In this document: piece by piece, positions 9,227-17,464 of the stretch | Layout of the letters: the number at the start of each line of letters is the position of its first letter | Numbering within the stretch: the stretch's first letter is position 1 | Assembly (NCBI GenBank): GCA_020250175.1 | Contig: JADCEN010000036.1 | Location: 1 to 64,000, forward strand | Origin: Rhodobacter sp. | GTDB lineage: Bacteria; Pseudomonadota; Alphaproteobacteria; Rhodobacterales; Rhodobacteraceae | Direction of reading: 5' to 3' | DNA length: 64,000 bases | Program-made: the position numbers and the translations under genes | Notes under the pieces: model-generated | Told to the model about the DNA's origin: nothing | The model's input: only the letters and a program-made list of their open reading frames with translations | The model's database searches: none

Positions 9227-10101
9227 GCGCCCGCTTTGAAACCCTGACGTTCGAGCGGCGGGTGGCGGCCCCTGCCGCAACCCTGTGGCAGGTCTGGACG
9301 GCGCCCGCCGCCCGTGCCGTCTGGTCAGCCCCCTCGCCCACGGTCACGGTGGATTATCTGGAAGCCGATCCCGGAGTTGGCGGGCGCGAGATATCCATCT
9401 GCAGGGTGGACGGACAGCCAGACATCCGCTGCGACGCAGGCTGGCTGGTGGTGCAGCCCCCACAGCGCAGCGTGACCTGCGAGGTGGTCTCGTCTGACGG
9501 CGTGACCCGGTCGGCGGCGCTGGTGACGGCTGAAGTCACCCCCCTGGGCGACGGCAGCCATCTGACCGTCACGGTGCAGCTGTCGTCGCTGGCCGAAGAC
9601 ATGGCGGCGGGCTACCGGCAGGGCTTTGGCACCGGGCTGGACAATCTGGTGGCCGTGGCCGAACGGACCATGATCCTGCAGCGCGTGATCCGGGCACCCC
9701 GCAACCTGGTCTGGGGGGCCTGGGCAAATGCCGAATCCCTGCCGCAATGGTGGGGCCCCGAGGGGTTTTCCTGCCGCACTAACCGCATTGATCTGCGCAG
9801 CGGCGGCGATTGGGTGTTCGATATGATCGCGCCGGACGGCACCGTCTTTCCCAACCACCACCGCTATGGAGAGGTGCGGGCCGAAGACCGCATCGCCTAT
9901 GCCCTGCTCTGGGGTGAAAACGGCCCCAGGCATGCCGATGCCTGGGCCTCGTTCGACGAGGCGGATGGGGCAACAACGGTGACGCTGGGCATGATCTTCA
10001 GCACCGCGGCCGCGTTCCGGGCCGCCAGGGGCTTTGGTGCCGCAGACCTGGGGCAGCAGACGCTGGGCAAGCTGGCGCGCTTTGTCGGTGCAAGGCAATA
10101 G
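9223..10101 (+). CDS. Tandem double-SRPBCC (AHSA1-type) protein
   Basis: The 292-residue protein consists of two AHSA1-type domains in a row. Domain 1 spans about 5-145 (FERRVAAPAATLWQVWTAP). Domain 2 spans about 150-290 (LQRVIRAPRNLVWGAWANA, then PQWWGPEGF and LRSGGDWVF). Domain 2 has the canonical WWGPxGF motif; domain 1 has VWSAPSP in its place and is more divergent. The gene starts inside the preceding SRPBCC gene through a 4-base ATGA overlap, indicating translational coupling. The role is unknown. The duplication suggests that one half has a regulatory or altered ligand pocket, which is inference only. Confidence 0.87.
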   Translation: MSARFETLTFERRVAAPAATLWQVWTAPAARAVWSAPSPTVTVDYLEADPGVGGREISICRVDGQPDIRCDAGWLVVQPPQRSVTCEVVSSDGVTRSAALVTAEVTPLGDGSHLTVTVQLSSLAEDMAAGYRQGFGTGLDNLVAVAERTMILQRVIRAPRNLVWGAWANAESLPQWWGPEGFSCRTNRIDLRSGGDWVFDMIAPDGTVFPNHHRYGEVRAEDRIAYALLWGENGPRHADAWASFDEADGATTVTLGMIFSTAAAFRAARGFGAADLGQQTLGKLARFVGARQ

Positions 10102-10218
10102 CCGCCGCATCCGCCTGGCCCGCAGAAGGGACTGGCAGGCATCCGGTTGCGCGGGGTAAGGTCGGACCGGGGCAGCGCGGCGACTGGACCGGCCGTGACC
10201 CAACCGGCGGAGGACACC

Positions 10219-11058
10219 ATGCTGTTTGATACCCATCTGCATCTGATCGACCGCCAGCGCCTGTCCTACCCCTGGCTTGCCGGGGTGCCCGCGCTGGACC
10301 GTGACTGGACGCTGGCCGACTATGCGGATCGTGCCGCGCGGCTGGGCATCACCGGTGCCCTGCACATGGAGGTGGACGTCGCAGAGGCCGATATCGACGC
10401 CGAGACGGCCTGGGTCGCCGCGCAGATGGCTGAGCCCGGCAGCCTGCTGCGCGGGGTGATTTCCGCCGCCCGCCCCGAATCACCGGGCTTTGCCGCCTGG
10501 CTGGAGCGGCAAGACCGCCGGACAGTGCGCGGCATCCGCCGGGTTCTGCATGTGGTCGATGACCGGATTTCGCAACTGCCGCTGTTTCGCGAGAACGTGG
10601 CGCGGCTTGGCCCGGCGGGCCTGCCTTTTGACATCTGCATGCTGCAACGCCAGCTTCCCCTGGCGCTGGCCTTGGTGGATGCCTGCCCCGGCACCAGCTT
10701 TGTGCTGGATCACTGCGGTGTGCCGGCGATCACCGAAGGTGACTTTGCCGGCTGGGCGGCGATGATCACCGATCTGGCCCGGCGTCCGCATGTCAATGCC
10801 AAGATTTCGGGGATCACCGCCTATGGCACGGCGGACTGGAGCGTGGACAGCCTGCGTCCTTTTGTCGAGCATGTGATCGGTGCTTTCGGCTGGCACCGCG
10901 TTGTCTGGGGGTCCGACAGCCCGGTCTGCACCCTGCACGCCTCGCTGGAGCGCTGGGTGGAAGCGACCCATGCCTTGACGGCGGGCGCATCGCCGGATGA
11001 ACGTCGGGCCTTTGCGTCGGGGAATGCGCAGCGCATCTGGGGTCTTTCCGCCGCCTGA
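10219..11058 (+). CDS. Amidohydrolase (TIM-barrel lactonase-like, amidohydrolase 2 family)
   Basis: The 279-residue protein begins MLFDTHLHLID, with the DTHxH metal-binding start of amidohydrolase 2 enzymes. It continues with VLDHCGVP and VWGSDSPVC, the histidine and aspartate positions at the later barrel strands. Family members hydrolyse sugar lactones (for example L-fuconolactone) or decarboxylate 2-pyrones. ATG at 10219 has GGAGG 5 bases upstream; longer in-frame starts have none. A PfkB-type sugar kinase follows on the same strand, which makes a minor sugar pathway plausible. The substrate remains undetermined. Confidence 0.86.
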   Translation: MLFDTHLHLIDRQRLSYPWLAGVPALDRDWTLADYADRAARLGITGALHMEVDVAEADIDAETAWVAAQMAEPGSLLRGVISAARPESPGFAAWLERQDRRTVRGIRRVLHVVDDRISQLPLFRENVARLGPAGLPFDICMLQRQLPLALALVDACPGTSFVLDHCGVPAITEGDFAGWAAMITDLARRPHVNAKISGITAYGTADWSVDSLRPFVEHVIGAFGWHRVVWGSDSPVCTLHASLERWVEATHALTAGASPDERRAFASGNAQRIWGLSAA

Positions 11059-11225
11059 GCCGCGCGGGGCTTGCGCCCGCAGCCTGCGACAGGTCACGGC
11101 GAATCGCTGCGGCCGCCCTGCCTGCCGCGCCCGGAAGATGCCCTGCGGCCCGGCGGTTGCCAGCGGGCGGGATCGGCATCATGGTCGGCCCGTTCCGCGC
11201 GCCCCCCGAAAAGATTGAGGCCCCG

Positions 11226-12098
11226 ATGACCCGCACAACCGTCCTGACCGTTGGCAGCCTGCATTACGACATCATGGTGGCGGCCCCCCATCTGCCGCGC
11301 CGGGATGAGACCGCCGTTGGCACGGCCTGGTTTCCGAAGTTCGGGGGCAAGGGCGGCAATCAGGCGGTCGCAGCCGCCCGGGCCGGTGCGCCCAGCCGGA
11401 TGGTGGGGGCCGTGGGCGGGGATGATTTCGGCAGCTTTCTGCGCGGCGCGTTGCAGGCGGCGGGCGTGGACGACCGCCGGGTCGCCACCATCCCCGACGC
11501 CGGATCGGGTATGAGCGTGGCGATTGTGGACCAAAAGGGCGACTACGCCGCCACCATCGTTTCGGGCGCAAACCAGCGCATTGATCCCGCCGGGCTGGCG
11601 CAGGATGCGCTGTGGGCCGATGTCGGGCTTTTGCTGCTGCAGAACGAAATTCCCGAAACCGTCAATCTGGCCGCCTGTCGCCAGGCAAGGCAGCGCCGGA
11701 TCAGGACCGTGCTGAACGCGGCCCCGGCGCGCGCCCTGCCTGCGGCCCTGATCCCGCTGATCGATATTCTGGTGGTGAATGCCGTCGAGGCGGAAATGAT
11801 GGGCACAGCGGCGGTGAACAGCCTGCCCGCTGCCGAAGCTGCGGCACGGCAGCTGGCAGACCGCTTTGCTGCGGTCATCGTCACCGCCGGTGCGCTTGGA
11901 CTGGCCGGTATCGGGCCGGATGGTACGGCCTATCGCATTCCGGCCAGGCCTGTGCCGGTCGTCAGCAGCCATGGGGCCGGGGATGCGTTCATCGGGTCGC
12001 TTGCCGCAGCCCTGCTGCAGGGGGCCAGCCTTGCAGAGGCGGCCGACAGGGCATCGCTTGCCGCTGCCAGGCATGTATCCGGCCAGCCGTTGCCCTGA
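11226..12098 (+). CDS. PfkB-family carbohydrate kinase (ribokinase-like)
   Basis: The 290-residue protein has both PfkB signatures: FGGKGGNQAVAAARAG at about residues 39-54, and the C-terminal SSHGAGDAFIGSLAAAL with the anion-hole GAGD and catalytic aspartate. Overall order and length match ribokinase. It would phosphorylate a sugar or nucleoside with ATP in the cytoplasm. ATG at 11226 is preferred because GAGG lies 5 bases upstream and the hydrophobic first strand starts directly after it. It follows the amidohydrolase at a 167-base distance and may be cotranscribed. Ribose is not certain, because no rbs transporter or isomerase is adjacent. Confidence 0.88.
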   Translation: MTRTTVLTVGSLHYDIMVAAPHLPRRDETAVGTAWFPKFGGKGGNQAVAAARAGAPSRMVGAVGGDDFGSFLRGALQAAGVDDRRVATIPDAGSGMSVAIVDQKGDYAATIVSGANQRIDPAGLAQDALWADVGLLLLQNEIPETVNLAACRQARQRRIRTVLNAAPARALPAALIPLIDILVVNAVEAEMMGTAAVNSLPAAEAAARQLADRFAAVIVTAGALGLAGIGPDGTAYRIPARPVPVVSSHGAGDAFIGSLAAALLQGASLAEAADRASLAAARHVSGQPLP

Positions 12099-12227
12099 AG
12101 CTCAGCCTGCCACCGGCTTATGCGCCTGCGCCGGGGTGCCGTTCCGGGTGCGGCTGCCCCTGAAACCGGGCCGCTGAGCGCGCAGGGCAGCAAGACCACC
12201 TGCCCCGCACGGGCTGGTGACTGACCG

Positions 12228-14135
12228 TCAGATCACCAGCTGCTGGCCCAGTTCGATCACGCGGTTGGTCGGCAGGCGGTAGAAGCTGGTGGCATCGGCC
12301 GCGTTTCTGGTCAGGGCGATGAACAGCTTTTCCTGCCAGGCAGGCAGACCCCGCCTGGGGTCGGATTTGAACGACCGGCGGTTCAGGAAAAAGGACGTTG
12401 ACATGATGTCGAACTTGATGCCACGTCGGCGGCCCAGCGCCAGGGCCTTGGGGATATTGGTTTCTTCCATATAGCCGAAAACCAGATCGATCCGGGTGAA
12501 GCGATCATTGATCGGGGTGATCACCAGCCGCTCCGCCTCGGGCACATAGGGCACGGTCGCAACCGTGACGCCCACGATCAGATTCTGCGCGTGCAGCACC
12601 TGGTTGTGCTTGATGTTGTGCATCAGCGCCGCCGGGGCCACTTCGGGATCGGCCGTCAGGAAAACAGCCGTGCCCGAGACATCTTGCAGCCGTTTTGATG
12701 TGCCGACCATCTGCGTCAGGGCTTCGATTGTCACCGAATGGCGGCGTGATTGCGTCTGGACATGGGCCGACCCGCGCAGCCATGTCCACATCAGCAGGCA
12801 CATGACAGAGGCCATCAGCACGGGGATATAGCCGCCATCCAGCAGCTTTGTCCCGTTCGCCGCAAGGAAGATCAGTTCGACAAGAAGAAGCGGGCCGATC
12901 ACAAGGCCTGTCAGCAGCCGTGACCACTTCCAGCCCTTCACCAGAAGAACGGCCGCCAGGATCGAAGTGATTACCATGTCGCCCGTGACCGCGATACCAT
13001 AGGCCGACGCAAGATCCGCCGACGAGCCGAAGGCCAGAACCAGACCCATGACGCCAATGGCCAGTATGGCATTGACCTTCGGCAGGTAAATCTGGCCGAC
13101 CTGGCTTTCAGAGGTGTGCAATATCTCCAGCCGGGGCAACAGCCCCATGCGCACAGCCTGCTTCATCATCGAAAACGCGCCCGAAATCACCGCCTGGCTG
13201 GCAATCACGGTGGCACAGGTGGCCAGGATCACCAGCGGCAGCAAGGCCCAGTCGGGGGCCATCAGAAAGAACGGGTTTGATGCCTTTTCGGGATGCGACA
13301 GCACCAGCGCCCCCTGGCCAAGATAGCTCAGCGTCAGGGCCGGGAAGACCAGCACGCCCCAGGCCAGCCGGATCGGCAGGCGGCCGAAATGCCCCATGTC
13401 GGCATAAAGCGCCTCGCCCCCGGTGACGGCCAGAAAGACCGACCCCATGACAATGAACGAGGCATAGCCGTTCGAGACAAGAAAGGAGACGGCATGGATC
13501 GGGTTGAAGGCGGCCAGGATGGACAAGTCATCGCCCACATGGCTGAGGCCAAATACCGCCATCGTCACGAACCAGACAACCATGATTGGGCCGAACAGGA
13601 TGGAAACCGCCGCCGTGCCATGCCTTTGCACGAAAAACAGGCCGATGATGATGATCAGTGTGGCGGGAACCACAAACTGCTCGAATCCGGGGGCGACCAG
13701 CACCATGCCTTCGACAGCAGACAGAACCGACATCGCCGGGGTAATCACCGCATCGCCGAAGAACAGAGCAACACCGGCCATTCCAAGCCCCAGCAGCCAG
13801 GCTGGCCGCCGATGCAGCGCCTGCTGGATCAGTGCGACCAGCGACAGTGTTCCGCCCTCGCCCTGGTTGTCGGCCCGCATGACCAGCAGGACATATTTGA
13901 TGCTGACGATCAGGATCAGGGTCCAGAGCAGCAGCGAGACGATCCCCAGGATATCTTCGCGCAGCAGCCCGTCCTTGCCCGCAGCCCGCAGGGATTCGCG
14001 CATGGCGTACAAGGGGCTTGTCCCGATGTCCCCATACACGACCCCGATGCATCCCAGAACCAGAACGGGAAGCTTTCCCGGACCGCCATGCCCGCTGCCT
14101 TCCCGACTTGCCGGTGCGGAAGCCTCGTCTGACAT
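12228..14135 (-). CDS. kup: Kup-type potassium uptake transporter
   Basis: This 635-residue protein is a KUP/HAK/KT potassium transporter. The diagnostic stretch GVVYGDIGTSPLYAMRE lies at about residues 33-49. ALFFGDAVITPAMSVLSAVEG lies near 120-140, and about twelve membrane helices lead to a C-terminal cytosolic domain (RRGIKFDIMSTSFFLNRR). Length is normal. ATG at 14135 is chosen because AAGGGGG lies about 6 bases upstream; the longer in-frame extension has no such site. It converges on the PfkB gene, with about 130 bases between them. It would import K+ with protons across the inner membrane. Confidence 0.95.
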   Translation of the reverse strand: MSDEASAPASREGSGHGGPGKLPVLVLGCIGVVYGDIGTSPLYAMRESLRAAGKDGLLREDILGIVSLLLWTLILIVSIKYVLLVMRADNQGEGGTLSLVALIQQALHRRPAWLLGLGMAGVALFFGDAVITPAMSVLSAVEGMVLVAPGFEQFVVPATLIIIIGLFFVQRHGTAAVSILFGPIMVVWFVTMAVFGLSHVGDDLSILAAFNPIHAVSFLVSNGYASFIVMGSVFLAVTGGEALYADMGHFGRLPIRLAWGVLVFPALTLSYLGQGALVLSHPEKASNPFFLMAPDWALLPLVILATCATVIASQAVISGAFSMMKQAVRMGLLPRLEILHTSESQVGQIYLPKVNAILAIGVMGLVLAFGSSADLASAYGIAVTGDMVITSILAAVLLVKGWKWSRLLTGLVIGPLLLVELIFLAANGTKLLDGGYIPVLMASVMCLLMWTWLRGSAHVQTQSRRHSVTIEALTQMVGTSKRLQDVSGTAVFLTADPEVAPAALMHNIKHNQVLHAQNLIVGVTVATVPYVPEAERLVITPINDRFTRIDLVFGYMEETNIPKALALGRRRGIKFDIMSTSFFLNRRSFKSDPRRGLPAWQEKLFIALTRNAADATSFYRLPTNRVIELGQQLVI

Positions 14136-14281
14136 GTCATGCCCCCTTATGGACAGGGGTGTGATACGCCCTCTGCCGCGCAGCGGCAAGCCGGGGCGGG
14201 CAGCGTCGGCGGACCTGCCGCCGCACTTGCCGCCCGGAGTTGGGTCCGGGCGGCATTCGTGGGTCTGCAAATCTGGCAGGC

Positions 14282-14770
14282 TCAGCCCTGTTCGGCCTGA
14301 CAGGCCAGCATCGCCTTGATGGCCTCATCGCTGCCCTTCAGGTCAACCTTCACGATTTCCGCCCCCTCGTAGAAGAAGGTCAACGTCCTCTTCTTGGCCA
14401 GGTCGACAAGGAAATCGACATTCTCAAAGCTGACCTGCGCGCCCGGCAGGCCGTTTGCTTCCCTGCCATGCGCTTCGCCCTCGAAGGCGTCATCGTCAAG
14501 GGCATAGCCGACCGGGTACTTCCGGTCGAGCTTGAACTCTTTCCAGGCCGGGTTGAAGGTGGCCAGAAAGCCCTTCTTGCCCTTGTCCTCGAAGCCGATG
14601 CGCAGAAGCGTTCCATCGCTCAGTTCGACCTGCGTCAGACAGGCATTGTCCCTGTTGGGGTCCTGCAGAACAGCCCAGTCGCCCGCCGTGCCCCATTGGA
14701 CAAGATCAAGGGCATAGATCGGCGATGCGGCGGCAATGCTCAGCAGCACAGATGCACAAAGTGCTTTCAT
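14282..14770 (-). CDS. Secreted protein of unknown function
   Basis: The 162-residue protein has a clear signal peptide (MKALCASVLLSIAAASPIYA, cleavage after about residue 20). A mature part of about 140 residues follows, with only two cysteines (in NACLTQ and AMLACQ) that could pair in the periplasm. GGAG lies 7 bases before the start. I do not recognise a family; it faintly recalls small invasion-associated-locus-B-like periplasmic proteins, but this is not supported by a motif. It is the last gene downstream of the beta-barrel/DUF2092 group on the same strand, so an envelope role is likely. Confidence 0.75.
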   Translation of the reverse strand: MKALCASVLLSIAAASPIYALDLVQWGTAGDWAVLQDPNRDNACLTQVELSDGTLLRIGFEDKGKKGFLATFNPAWKEFKLDRKYPVGYALDDDAFEGEAHGREANGLPGAQVSFENVDFLVDLAKKRTLTFFYEGAEIVKVDLKGSDEAIKAMLACQAEQG

Positions 14771-14888
14771 CGGTGGTCTCCGTTTTTTTCGGTTTGGGAA
14801 CGGGGTTCGAACAGCAGATCATGCTCCGCCGGAACCCCGGCAGCGGCACATGGCTGGACTTCGGGCATCACCGGCCCAAAGCCATGGC

Positions 14889-15092
14889 TCAGCAGTAGAC
14901 TCCGACCGCACAGCGGCGAACGGATCGCCGTGCCACGCCGGCCACGCTGACCGGGGTCAGCGGACGCCCGACAATCGCGTAGGCAGGTTCGGAAAAGCCC
15001 GGCTTGCCTGTTGCCATCAGGCTTGCGCCCATTTCAATCGATGACGTTGCGGCCAGTACTGCAACAAGAAACCAGCCCAGTTTCACAGCCAT
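14889..15092 (-). CDS. Small secreted protein downstream of DUF2092
   Basis: The 67-residue product has an N-terminal hydrophobic segment (LGWFLVAVLAATSS) that could be a signal peptide. A short basic region near the end reads SVAGVARRSVRRCAV and closes with VGVYC. The start lies 1 base after the stop of the DUF2092 gene (TGAGATG), so translation is probably coupled. I do not recognise its function; small proteins with a VAGVARR-type tail occur beside DUF2092 genes in related bacteria (recollection, not checked). A peptide of this size could be a surface or scaffold partner. Confidence 0.65.
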   Translation of the reverse strand: MAVKLGWFLVAVLAATSSIEMGASLMATGKPGFSEPAYAIVGRPLTPVSVAGVARRSVRRCAVGVYC

Positions 15093-15093
15093 C

Positions 15094-15888
15094 TCAGTTT
15101 GCCCCCTTCATCACAAACACGCCGGCAACGTCGTCAAGGTCCGGTATGGATTGCACATCCATGATCTTTGCCCCGGCAGGTGGCACGAACACAAAGTTGG
15201 CCGGTTCCGACCCTGCGCCCCAGGCGGTCACATCCAGCCGGTATTCCGGCCAGCCGGCAACGGCCTTGTTCGTAATGACATAGCGGCACGGGTAGGCGGC
15301 ATCGCCCTGCGCTATCCAGATTTGCCAGTCAACCTCGGCTGTACGGACCGCGAAATGATCGCATTCGGCCCCGCCGATCATACCCGAACCCAGGTCCTTG
15401 ACGTCCGTTGCCCCTTCCATCAGGACGGAACCGGCATTGCTCAGCAGCAGATCGGCACCGGGAACCGGGTACCCCAGATCGTCATGCAGGTGGGTCACCA
15501 GGCCGTCGATGTCGCCCGCCCGCTCGGCTTGCGCGTAGGCGTTTGCGGTCCGGTTCAGAACAGTCAGCGTCTTTCCATCATAGGTTGCCTCTACGGTCGC
15601 AAAGCCGCCGCGGCGGACCACGCGCAACCTGTCCGGCCGCTCCAGCGCGAGGCTGCCCGAACTGGCAATGCTCAGCTTCTGGTCGTCCAGTGTCACGATA
15701 TCCAGACTGGTGTCAAAATTGAAGGACAGCGTGGTCTGGGCGGACAGATAGCGCGACATGTCGTCGATGCGCATGCGCGCGAAGGCTTCGTCTGCCACCC
15801 CGGGGCCGGTACCGGCCAGAACCAGCATTGCGGCCGTTGCAACTGCAGGCACCGTGCCCGACCTGACCCGGCATGAAGAGTTAGTCAT
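15094..15888 (-). CDS. DUF2092-family periplasmic protein
   Basis: The 264-residue protein has a signal peptide ending near GTGPGVADEA (residues 1-33). A LolA/LolB-like sheet domain characteristic of DUF2092 follows: RIDDMSRYLSAQTTLSFNFD, LALERPDRLRVVRRGGFATVEATYDGKT-type strands, and ECDHFAVRTAEVDWQIWI. The fold suggests it binds lipid or a hydrophobic ligand in the periplasm, but no activity is known. GGAG lies 5 bases before the ATG. It follows the outer-membrane barrel gene by 21 bases and precedes a small secreted protein by 1 base, so the three are an operon. Confidence 0.85.
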   Translation of the reverse strand: MTNSSCRVRSGTVPAVATAAMLVLAGTGPGVADEAFARMRIDDMSRYLSAQTTLSFNFDTSLDIVTLDDQKLSIASSGSLALERPDRLRVVRRGGFATVEATYDGKTLTVLNRTANAYAQAERAGDIDGLVTHLHDDLGYPVPGADLLLSNAGSVLMEGATDVKDLGSGMIGGAECDHFAVRTAEVDWQIWIAQGDAAYPCRYVITNKAVAGWPEYRLDVTAWGAGSEPANFVFVPPAGAKIMDVQSIPDLDDVAGVFVMKGAN

Positions 15889-15909
15889 GATATCTCCGTT
15901 CCTTTGGCG

Positions 15910-16638
15910 TCAGAAACTGTAGGTCAAGGCGATCAGCGCCCCGCTCAGATCAAGCGAAACCGCGCGTCCGTCTACGTCCTTGCTGATGTTCATGGTCCGA
16001 TAGCCAAGCTGGGTGGACCAGTTTTCGCTGAACCGGTACCCGACACCCCCGTAAAGCTGCCACGTCTCATCGTCAGAGCCGCTTCCCCCGTAATCCGCGA
16101 AGCCATCAAGGAACCATTTTTCATTGATCGGCACATGCAGCCGCGCCGCGATCAGCGGGTCCGTCCAGTTGCTGCCCAAATCTTCGCGGGCCGCCGGGGC
16201 CAAGCCACTGCCCAGGTTCACCGTCACATCCAGATCAAAAGTCCGGAAACCGGCCCCGAGATCCAGCACAAAGGCCGGATCCTGCGTGACCCGGTACAGG
16301 ACATAGCCGCTGAAGGCTGTCATGTCTTCCTTTACGGTTGCATCACCGTAAAGCGCGAAAGGCGTCGGCTGCGTTGCGGAAAGGCTTGTGTACAGCAGAT
16401 CAGCGGCAAAACCCAAACGACCGTTCTGTGCAGCGAAGGTTCCCATGAACGCCATGTCAAGATTCTGCAGGGCGTCGCTGGAGGAAGCTTCGCCCTGAAC
16501 CGTTCCGAACCGGGTTTCAACCGAAGCCGACAGACCGGGGAACCAACCGTAAAGCGTGGCCTGGTAACGCCAGTCAGCGCCCTGGGCTGCGGCGGATTGC
16601 GCCGCAACGATGAGGGCAAGCGACAGAACAGACTTCAT
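15910..16638 (-). CDS. Outer-membrane beta-barrel protein
   Basis: The 242-residue protein has a signal peptide (MKSVLSLALIVAAQSAAAQG). Alternating hydrophobic strands follow, rich in aromatic residues (WRYQATLYGWFPGL, GYVLYRVTQDPAFVLDLGAG). It ends in the terminal-Phe strand ALIALTYSF, which is the BAM recognition signal of barrels. It probably forms an eight- to ten-stranded barrel in the outer membrane. Its ligand is unknown. GGAG lies 7 bases before the start. It leads the operon with DUF2092 and the small secreted proteins, which points to a shared envelope task. Confidence 0.87.
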   Translation of the reverse strand: MKSVLSLALIVAAQSAAAQGADWRYQATLYGWFPGLSASVETRFGTVQGEASSSDALQNLDMAFMGTFAAQNGRLGFAADLLYTSLSATQPTPFALYGDATVKEDMTAFSGYVLYRVTQDPAFVLDLGAGFRTFDLDVTVNLGSGLAPAAREDLGSNWTDPLIAARLHVPINEKWFLDGFADYGGSGSDDETWQLYGGVGYRFSENWSTQLGYRTMNISKDVDGRAVSLDLSGALIALTYSF

Positions 16639-16762
16639 CAGGGTCTCCGATTCCCGGCGTGTTCAGCAAAGGTTGACAGAACATTAACCCGGACCCAAAC
16701 GCTGCGGTTCGCTTTGCGCGCCAATTGCAGACCCGCACGTTCGGAATATCTGACCCGCCCGC

Positions 16763-17464
16763 TCAGACGCGCAGGCGCGCCTTGATCGGCAGATGGTCCG
16801 AAGCCTGGCGGGCCAGCGGCGTGTCATGCGCGCTGAGATCATGCAGCTCTGCCTCTGCCCCGGCCATCATCCGGTCCAGCGGCAGCACCGGATAGCGGGC
16901 GGGAAAGCTGCGCACCGGCGGTGCCTGCGTGAAAAACCGCCCGAACCGGGCCAGCGAGGGGCCGGAGTGACGCCATTCGTTCAGGTCGCCCATCAACAGG
17001 GTCGGGCGGCGGTCCAGCGCGTCAAGCCGGTCCAGCAGGGCCTGTGTCTGGGCCGCGCGCGATGTCGGCAAAAGCCCCAGATGCGCGGCGATCACGCGCA
17101 AAGGCCGTCCCTGCACAACCAGGTCCGCCAGCAATGCCCCGCGCGGTTCCAGCCCCGGCAGGACCAGCTTGTGCACCGCCTCGACCAGCGCATCGCGCAC
17201 CAGGATCAGATTGCCATGCCAGCCATGCGCGGCCCCGGCCCCTTCGACCGGAACCGGGACCAGACCCTGATCGGCCCGCAGATGGTCAAGATCAAGCAGC
17301 CCCCGGCGGCTGCCGAACCGCGTGTCGGCCTCTTGCAGGGCGACAATATCCGCCCCGATTTCCGAAATCACGGCAGCGGTGCGCATCAGGTCCCTTCGGC
17401 GGTCCGCCCCGACCCCCTTGTGGATGTTGTAGGAGGCAACCCCAAGGTCCCTCGGCGCGGTCAC
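16763..17464 (-). CDS. Endonuclease/exonuclease/phosphatase (EEP) family hydrolase
   Basis: The 233-residue protein starts by GTG at 17464, overlapping the stop of the upstream phospholipase D-type gene (GTGA). It shows the EEP order: VASYNIHKGVG, ADIVALQEAD with the metal-binding glutamate, AAHLGLL, LMGDLNEW with the catalytic Asp/Asn, and a C-terminal SDHLPIKA with the Asp-His pair. Members cleave phosphodiesters or phosphomonoesters. Pairing with a cardiolipin-synthase-like enzyme is common, so a role in phospholipid turnover is likely (inference). No signal peptide is seen, so it is presumably cytoplasmic. Confidence 0.88.
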   Translation of the reverse strand: MTAPRDLGVASYNIHKGVGADRRRDLMRTAAVISEIGADIVALQEADTRFGSRRGLLDLDHLRADQGLVPVPVEGAGAAHGWHGNLILVRDALVEAVHKLVLPGLEPRGALLADLVVQGRPLRVIAAHLGLLPTSRAAQTQALLDRLDALDRRPTLLMGDLNEWRHSGPSLARFGRFFTQAPPVRSFPARYPVLPLDRMMAGAEAELHDLSAHDTPLARQASDHLPIKARLRV

